Below are positions 58,915-64,000 of a DNA stretch of 64,000 nucleotides, piece after piece. A model generated the notes under the pieces. The model did no database searches. It worked only from the letters and a program-made list of their open reading frames with translations, and was not told where the DNA came from. Position 1 is the stretch's first letter, and every line of letters begins with the position of its first letter. Location of the stretch: NCBI RefSeq assembly GCF_020991365.1, contig NZ_JAJLRA010000007.1, positions 1 through 64,000 on the forward strand, given 5' to 3'. Origin of the DNA: Streptacidiphilus sp. ASG 303. GTDB taxonomy: Bacteria; Actinomycetota; Actinomycetes; Streptomycetales; Streptomycetaceae. The position numbers and the translations under genes were made by a program.

Positions 58915-60333
58915 TCAGCCCTGGGGCGCCGCCGCGTACGGGTACGGGCCGCCCTGCTGTGCCGGGTAGCCGTAGCCGTACCCCGGCGGCATCGCCTGCG
59001 GGTGCATCTGCTGCACCGCGATCTGCGGCACGGCCACCTGCGGGATCCCGGCCTGCGGCAGCGGGACCTGCTGCACCTGCGCCGGGTACGCCTGCCCCGC
59101 GGGCAGCTGGGGCACGGCGCCCGCAGGCGGCGCGGGCGCCGTCCCCTGGCCGGCGGGCAGCTGCGCCGCCGCGCGGGACGGCGGAAGCGGCGTGCTCGGC
59201 CACCCCGGCGCCGCACCCGTCCCGTACAGCACCGCGAGCATCCCGGCCACCAGCCGCTGCTGGTCGTGGACCGGGCGCACCGCCAGCCGCAGGAACCGGG
59301 GCCCCATCCCCAGCCGGTCGCCGCACGCGCCGACGGACACGCCGTGCCCGTCGAGGAGCGCCTCGCGCATCCGGGCGCCGTCCACGCCCTCCGGCAGCCG
59401 CGTGAGCAGGTAGTTGGCCTGCGAGGGCAGCACCCCGAGCCCCGGCACCGCCTGCAGGTTCCGGAACATCGCCTGCCGGTCGCGGACCACGATCCGCAGG
59501 CTCTCGCGGTACTCGGCCATGCGCTCGCGGAGCAGCAGCACCATCGCCTCGGCGAAGGAGTTGAGGTTGCGCGGCGGCAGGGCGCCGCGGATCCGGTGCG
59601 CCAGGGCCGGGTTGGCCACCAGGTGGCCCAGCCGCACGCCGGGGAGCCCGGCGTTGCGGCCGAGGCTCCGCAGCACGACCACGTTGGGCCGCAGCACGGC
59701 CTGGTCGGCGACCGACGGCTCCTGCTCGGCGTCGGCGAAGTCCACGGCCGACTCGTCCACCACCACGAGGTCCAGGTCGGCGAGGCCGTCCAGCAGCCGC
59801 AGCACCTCGCTCCGGGGGAGGTGGGTGCCGTCCGGGTTGTTCGGGTTGCACAGGACGGCGGCCCGGGAGCCGCGCTGCCGCACGAACGCCAGGTAGGCGT
59901 CGACGTCCAGCCGGAAGCCGTCCTCCTCGCGGAGCAGGAACATGTCGACCCGCTTCCCGGTCCCCAGCGGCTGGTCGGTCCAGCGGCGCGAGGTGGGGAC
60001 GGGGACGGCGACGCTCTCGCGCAGCAGCAGGTGGTCGATCCAGGTGACCAGCTCGGTGGAGCCGTTGCCGAGGACGACCGTCTGCGGGTGGAGGCCCAGC
60101 GCCGCGCACGCCTCGGCGGTGACGGCCCCCGCGTCCAGGGGGTGGTGGGTCAGGAGGGCGGCCATGCCCTGCCGCAGCCGGTCCATCAGCTCGGGGCCGG
60201 GGAAGTACGGGTTGCCGGGTGTGCGGAAGTCGGCCAAGCCGGCGTGCCCGCCGTGCGGGGACGGCGGCGACGGGGACCACGGGGGGCCGGGCGCGCCCTG
60301 CTGGGGCGGCGGGACGTCGAGGGCCTGGGACAT
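58915..60333 (-). CDS. aminotransferase-fold protein lacking the PLP lysine, with Gln/Pro/Tyr-rich tail
   Basis: A 472-residue protein of the class I/II (HisC/CobD-like) aminotransferase fold. Conserved parts: PLP phosphate loop VVLGNGSTELVTWID (89-95), NPNNPDGTHL near 163-172, and VVDESAVDF (D193). At the position of the PLP-binding lysine in the HisC motif (SKxxGLxGLRxG), this protein reads SLGRNAGLPGVRLG, so R226 replaces Lys; the usual Tyr after DEA is Ala (A196). It is therefore probably not a working transaminase. The last 80 residues are a low-complexity Gln/Pro/Val/Tyr tail. ATG 60333 follows GGGAGGAG. Function unknown, perhaps a binding or regulatory protein. Confidence 0.8.
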   Translation of the reverse strand: MSQALDVPPPQQGAPGPPWSPSPPSPHGGHAGLADFRTPGNPYFPGPELMDRLRQGMAALLTHHPLDAGAVTAEACAALGLHPQTVVLGNGSTELVTWIDHLLLRESVAVPVPTSRRWTDQPLGTGKRVDMFLLREEDGFRLDVDAYLAFVRQRGSRAAVLCNPNNPDGTHLPRSEVLRLLDGLADLDLVVVDESAVDFADAEQEPSVADQAVLRPNVVVLRSLGRNAGLPGVRLGHLVANPALAHRIRGALPPRNLNSFAEAMVLLLRERMAEYRESLRIVVRDRQAMFRNLQAVPGLGVLPSQANYLLTRLPEGVDGARMREALLDGHGVSVGACGDRLGMGPRFLRLAVRPVHDQQRLVAGMLAVLYGTGAAPGWPSTPLPPSRAAAQLPAGQGTAPAPPAGAVPQLPAGQAYPAQVQQVPLPQAGIPQVAVPQIAVQQMHPQAMPPGYGYGYPAQQGGPYPYAAAPQG

Positions 60334-60596
60334 GGTCCGGGGTACTCCTCCCAGGGGGCGGGCGGCGGCGCCCCGCCCCCGTCGGCGGCTGCGGCGGGGC
60401 CCCGGGACGGGAACGGCACCGGGGCCCGGCGCTTCCTACGCGCGGGTACCGGGTGCGGTTCAGCCGCGCGTCCCGGCCCGCCCCGGCCCGCCCCGGCACG
60501 CCGGTCCCGCGTCGGTCCTGTGCCGGTCCCGCGCCGGACCGGACCGGGGGTGCGGGCGGCGGGCGCTGCGGGCGCGGTGCGGTGCGGCGTCCGGAG

Positions 60597-60664
60597 GGCG
60601 GCCCGGCTGCGGCCGGGATCGGCGGCCGGGGGCGGCCCGGCTGCGGCCGGGATCGGCGGCCGGG
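60597..60664. repeat. perfect 34-bp tandem duplication upstream of the conservon
   Basis: Copies at 60597-60630 and 60631-60664, in the 392-bp divergent gap 60334-60725. Nothing else of note is seen in this gap. Confidence 0.9.
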
Positions 60665-60725
60665 GGCGGCCTCCGGGCCCCCGCCGGAGGCGTTAGGAAA
60701 CGATTCGGGCAAGGGGAGCTACCGA

Positions 60726-63383
60726 ATGGTCACTTCTTCCCTGCCAAAGGGTACGGTTCTGCGCACTGACGCCGCGGCCCGCCGCCGCGGCCGTGCGCGG
60801 CTGTCCGGGGGAAGCATGCATCTGCCTTTCAGGGGTCCGACCATCCGTGCCAGGATCTTCCGCCTGGTCCTCGTCCCCGTGGTCGCCCTGCTGGCGCTCT
60901 GGACCTTCGCCGTGGTGTCGACCGTCGGCGACCTGCGGGCGCTGATCAAGGTCGAGGGCGTCTACGGCTGGTTCGGCGCCTCCGTGGACCACGTCGTCGG
61001 CGAGGTCCAGGTCGAGCGGCGCTACGCCGCCGAGTACCTGGCCTCCGGCGGCAGTGCGGCGTCGCTCGCCCGCCTGACCACCGCGCAGCACAGCTCCGAC
61101 GAGGCGGTGCGCGGCCTGCGCACGGCCGTCGCCGACCGGGGCCACTGGGGGGACCTCACCGCGGGTCAGAAGGCCTCCCTCACCGCCATGGTCGCCGCGA
61201 CCGACCGCCTGACCGCCCTGCGCGCCGAGGTGCTCGGCCGGAAGACCACCTGGGACCGCGCGATCGACGGCTACAGCGCCGTCATCGAGCCCGCGGCCGC
61301 CGTGGAGTCCGCGCTGACCGCCCTCCAGGCGGGCCACCTCGCCCGCGAGGTGCAGAACCTCTTCGAACTGGTCCGCGACCGCGAGTTCGTCTCCCGCACC
61401 GACGCCATGGGCTCCGCCGCCGCGGCCGCCGGGCGCTTCACCCCCGCCCAGTACCGGGCCTTCGCCTCCACGGTGGAGGACCGCCGGATCTTCTACCGCA
61501 CCTACGTCCCGACGCTCCCCGCCGACTCCCGCGCCGCCTTCGACGCCTTCTCCCGCAGCCCCGAGTACGCGGCCCTGGAGCGCGCGGAGGACGCGGTGCT
61601 CGCAGGCGGACCGCAGGGGGTCCGCCCCGCCGTGGCCCGCTCCGACTGGCGCCCCACCATGGAGCACGCCCTGGGCCGCTACGAGCACCTGGCGAAGGAC
61701 GCCGGCCACAACTTCGCCGTCCGCGGCCGGTCCTACGCCGACGGCCAGCTCCTCCACGCCGGGATCGCCGGCGGCCTCGGCCTGCTCGCCGTCGTCCTCT
61801 CCGTGTGGTTCTCGGTCCGCACCGGCCGCGGCATCTCCCGCAGCCTGGCCGGCCTGCGCGACTCCGCCGACCTGCTGGCCTCCCGCCAGCTGCCCGACGT
61901 GGTGCGCCGGCTGAGCGCCGGCGAGCAGGTCGACGCCGCCGTGGAGGCGCCGCCGCTGCCCTTCGGCGACGACGAGGCGGGCCAGGTCGGACGGGCCTTC
62001 AACGAGGCCCGCCGCGCGGCGGTGGAGGCCGCCGTCGAGCAGGCCCGGCTCCGCCGCGGCGTCTCCGCGGTCTTCCTCAACATCGCCCGGCGCAGCCAGG
62101 CGCTGGTGCACCGCCAGCTCAAGCTGGTCGACGCCCTGGAGCGCCGCACCACCGACCCGGACGAGCTGGAGGCCCTCTTCCGCATCGACCACCTCACCAC
62201 CCGCATGCGCCGCCACGCCGAGAACCTGATCATCCTCTCCGGCGCGACGCCCGGCCGGATGTGGCGCCGGCCGGTCCCCCTGGTGGACGTGGTCGCCGCG
62301 GCCGCCGGCGAGGTGGAGGACTACGCCCGCGTCGTGGTGCCGTCGATGGCCCCCGCGGCCGTCGTCGGGGAGGCCGTCGCCGACGTCGTCCACCTGCTGG
62401 CCGAGCTGGTGGAGAACGCGACCGCCTTCTCGCCCCCGGACACCCAGGTCACCCTGCGGACGGGATCGGTGGCCCACGGGTTCGTCCTGGAGATCGACGA
62501 CCGCGGTCTCGGCATGGACGCCCGGGAGATGGCCGAGGCCAACCGCGCGCTCGCCCGGCCCGACGCCGACGTCGACCTCACCCGCACCGAGCGACTGGGC
62601 CTCTTCGTGGTGGGCCGCCTCGCCGGCCGCCACGGCATCGAGGTCACGCTCTGCCGCTCGCCGTACGGGGGGACCACGGCCGTGGTCTTCCTGCCGAAGG
62701 CCGTCCTGGCGGACCCCGCCGACCCCGCCGGCCCGGACGACCCGGCCGCCGCGCCCGTCCCCGCGGACACCGCCGGCCCGGTCCCGGCCGGGGCGGGCGC
62801 CGGCCTGGCCGCGGTGCCGTCCCGGCCCCGCCCGGACGCGCTCCGCCCCCTGGCGGCCGCGGGGGCGCCCGCCGGGGCCGCACCCGCACCGGCCGCCCGG
62901 CCGGTCCGCGCCCTGGCGGCGGTCCCCGCCGTCCCCGCCCGCGCCCCCGGTGCGGCGGAGGAGCCCGCCGCCGCGGAGGCCCCGGCGACGGCACTGCCCC
63001 GGCGCGTCCGGGAGGGCGCCGCCCCGGCCGGCCGCCCCGGCGCGGCCCCGCACCCCGACCCCGACCCTGGGCCGGAACCGGACCTGGTCCCGGCCGGCAC
63101 CGCAGACGCCCCCGCCCGCACCCCCGCCCCCGCCCCCGCCGCGGGACTGCCCCGCCGGGTGCGGCAGGCCAACCTCGCCCCCGGGCTGCGCGAGGAGCCC
63201 GCCCGACCGTCCCCCCGCAGTTCCGCCGGGACCGCGACCCCGGAGCAGGTGCGCGCCGTCTTCGGCGCCTTCCAGCACGGACTGGCCCTCGCCCGCGCCG
63301 ACGACGCCCCGCCGCGCCCCGGCGCGACCGGCGCCCCCGGCACGGCCGCAGCCGACGCCACCGCCGAGGAGGACCACAGATGA
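60726..63383 (+). CDS. conservon sensor histidine-kinase-like protein (CvnA type) with nitrate/nitrite-sensing domain
   Basis: A membrane sensor of 885 residues. One helix near residues 43-63 (LVLVPVVALLALWTFAV), an extracytoplasmic NIT-type helical domain (about 65-335), a second helix (about 345-368), a HAMP-like linker, a dimerisation region with NIARRSQALVHRQLKLVDALE, and a GHKL ATPase (HLLAELVENATAFSPP near 556, DDRGLGMD). A Pro/Ala-rich tail fills the last 200 residues. No standard H-box is obvious. Conservon sensors signal to small G-protein modules. ATG 60726 with GGGGAG upstream. Its TGA overlaps the next start. Confidence 0.9.
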   Translation: MVTSSLPKGTVLRTDAAARRRGRARLSGGSMHLPFRGPTIRARIFRLVLVPVVALLALWTFAVVSTVGDLRALIKVEGVYGWFGASVDHVVGEVQVERRYAAEYLASGGSAASLARLTTAQHSSDEAVRGLRTAVADRGHWGDLTAGQKASLTAMVAATDRLTALRAEVLGRKTTWDRAIDGYSAVIEPAAAVESALTALQAGHLAREVQNLFELVRDREFVSRTDAMGSAAAAAGRFTPAQYRAFASTVEDRRIFYRTYVPTLPADSRAAFDAFSRSPEYAALERAEDAVLAGGPQGVRPAVARSDWRPTMEHALGRYEHLAKDAGHNFAVRGRSYADGQLLHAGIAGGLGLLAVVLSVWFSVRTGRGISRSLAGLRDSADLLASRQLPDVVRRLSAGEQVDAAVEAPPLPFGDDEAGQVGRAFNEARRAAVEAAVEQARLRRGVSAVFLNIARRSQALVHRQLKLVDALERRTTDPDELEALFRIDHLTTRMRRHAENLIILSGATPGRMWRRPVPLVDVVAAAAGEVEDYARVVVPSMAPAAVVGEAVADVVHLLAELVENATAFSPPDTQVTLRTGSVAHGFVLEIDDRGLGMDAREMAEANRALARPDADVDLTRTERLGLFVVGRLAGRHGIEVTLCRSPYGGTTAVVFLPKAVLADPADPAGPDDPAAAPVPADTAGPVPAGAGAGLAAVPSRPRPDALRPLAAAGAPAGAAPAPAARPVRALAAVPAVPARAPGAAEEPAAAEAPATALPRRVREGAAPAGRPGAAPHPDPDPGPEPDLVPAGTADAPARTPAPAPAAGLPRRVRQANLAPGLREEPARPSPRSSAGTATPEQVRAVFGAFQHGLALARADDAPPRPGATGAPGTAAADATAEEDHR

Positions 63384-63808
63384 GCGCAGCACGCCCCGAC
63401 CGCGGCCTCGACTGGCTGCTGGAGGACCTGGTCACCCGGACGGGCGCCGTCCGCCAGGCCGTCCTGCTCTCCGCCGACGGCCTCGCCACGGCGGCGTCCA
63501 CGGGCCTCGCCCAGGACGACGTGGAGCACCTCGCGGCCCTCTGCGCCGGCTTCCACAGCCTGGCCAAGGGCGTCGGCACCCAGTTCGAGGCGGGCGCCGT
63601 CCGGCAGACCATGGTGGTGCTCGACGACGCGTACCTCTTCGTCGTCCCGGCGGGGAACGGCAGCTGCCTCGCCGTCCTCGCCGACCCGGGCGCCGACGTG
63701 GGCCAGCTCGCCTACGAGACGGCGCTCCTGGTCAAGCGGACCGGCCAGCACCTGCAGACCCCGGCGCGGGCCGCCTCCGCCGGGGCGGCCGCCGAACGGA
63801 CGCCGTGA
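63380..63808 (+). CDS. roadblock/LC7-domain protein (CvnB type)
   Basis: A 142-residue protein of the roadblock/LC7 (MglB-like) fold; in conservons it acts as the G-protein-activating partner. Features: LDWLLEDLVTRTGAVRQAV, LLSADGLATAASTGL and YLFVVPAGNGSCLAVLADP. ATG 63380 overlaps the sensor stop in ATGA, and its own stop overlaps the next GTG in GTGA. So the three are translationally coupled, as in other conservons. Confidence 0.93.
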   Translation: MSAARPDRGLDWLLEDLVTRTGAVRQAVLLSADGLATAASTGLAQDDVEHLAALCAGFHSLAKGVGTQFEAGAVRQTMVVLDDAYLFVVPAGNGSCLAVLADPGADVGQLAYETALLVKRTGQHLQTPARAASAGAAAERTP

Positions 63809-64000
63809 CCGCGGCCCGCGGCGCCGACGGGCCCGGCGCGCACTGGTTCGAGGAGGAGGCGGGGCCGCTGGTCCGCCCCTACACCTTCACCCGGGGCCGC
63901 ACCCGGCCGGCCCGCGAGCACGAGCTGGAGCTGATGTCCGTCGTCACGCCGGTCCCCGGCGCCGCGGCGCCGGTGCTGGACCACGCCCGCAGCTCGCTGC
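63805..64000 (+). CDS. DUF742 protein (CvnC type), 3'-truncated by window edge
   Basis: The first 65 codons are visible: a basic/acidic N-terminus, then GPLVRPYTFTRGRTRPA, the diagnostic start of DUF742 conservon proteins, which carry a winged-helix-like domain. The GTG overlaps the upstream stop. The G protein (CvnD) should follow outside the window. Confidence 0.88.
   Translation, partial: MTAARGADGPGAHWFEEEAGPLVRPYTFTRGRTRPAREHELELMSVVTPVPGAAAPVLDHARSSL

Overview
The window is high-GC actinobacterial DNA (GTG/ATG starts, G/C in almost every third codon position). Its gene content points to a streptomycete (Streptomyces or a close relative such as Kitasatospora). It carries orthologues of the sporulation regulators WhiI and WhiA, a conservon (cvnABC), an actinobacterial RbpA-family protein and the coproporphyrin-type heme genes hemE, cgoX and chdC. 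No tRNA, rRNA, CRISPR array, integrase, transposase or phage gene was seen. The region looks like core chromosome rather than an island.

Layout. 0-8 kb: the 3' part of dxs, an amino-acid permease, a GT-C glycosyltransferase, a multi-sensor PP2C phosphatase and an NYN-type protein. 8.5-14.5 kb, all on the minus strand: a translationally coupled beta-oxidation pair (thiolase and trifunctional FadB-like enzyme), RNase D and whiI. 14.6-20.4 kb: DUF3000, hemE, a DUF4349 lipoprotein, cgoX and chdC. 20.4-22.9 kb, minus strand: a three-gene MNIO (DUF692) locus whose membrane protein ends in ten CGSSSS-type repeats. This is the most interesting system in the window. 23-30 kb: acetyltransferase, site-2 protease, msrB, murC, a small UspA-like protein, a RibD-type reductase and zapE. 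30-46.7 kb: uvrB, TerD proteins, terC behind a putative manganese riboswitch, a secreted lamin-tail protein, hydrolases, uvrA, a membrane protein, a Rieske lipoprotein and uvrC. 46.7-60 kb: rapZ-yvcK-whiA, DUF1275, dacB, a TPM protein, gap-pgk-tpiA-secG, an rbpA-family gene and an aminotransferase-like protein lacking its catalytic lysine. 60.7-64 kb: the start of a conservon, cut by the window edge.

How the genes work together. hemE, cgoX and chdC supply three steps of the coproporphyrin-dependent heme route. gap, pgk and tpiA form a lower-glycolysis cluster beside secG. uvrA, uvrB and uvrC, although scattered, are the full excision-repair set; uvrB has a DNA-damage-type (PafBC-like) promoter. 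The MNIO enzyme, a DUF2063-like partner and a Cys-repeat membrane protein are coupled by overlapping starts and look like a peptide-modification system acting on a membrane-anchored substrate.

From memory of the S. coelicolor map, the left part corresponds to the SCO6013-SCO6061 region and the right part to SCO1966-SCO1944 in reverse. The two would be fused between about 28 and 30.4 kb, the pattern expected of an inversion roughly symmetric about oriC.
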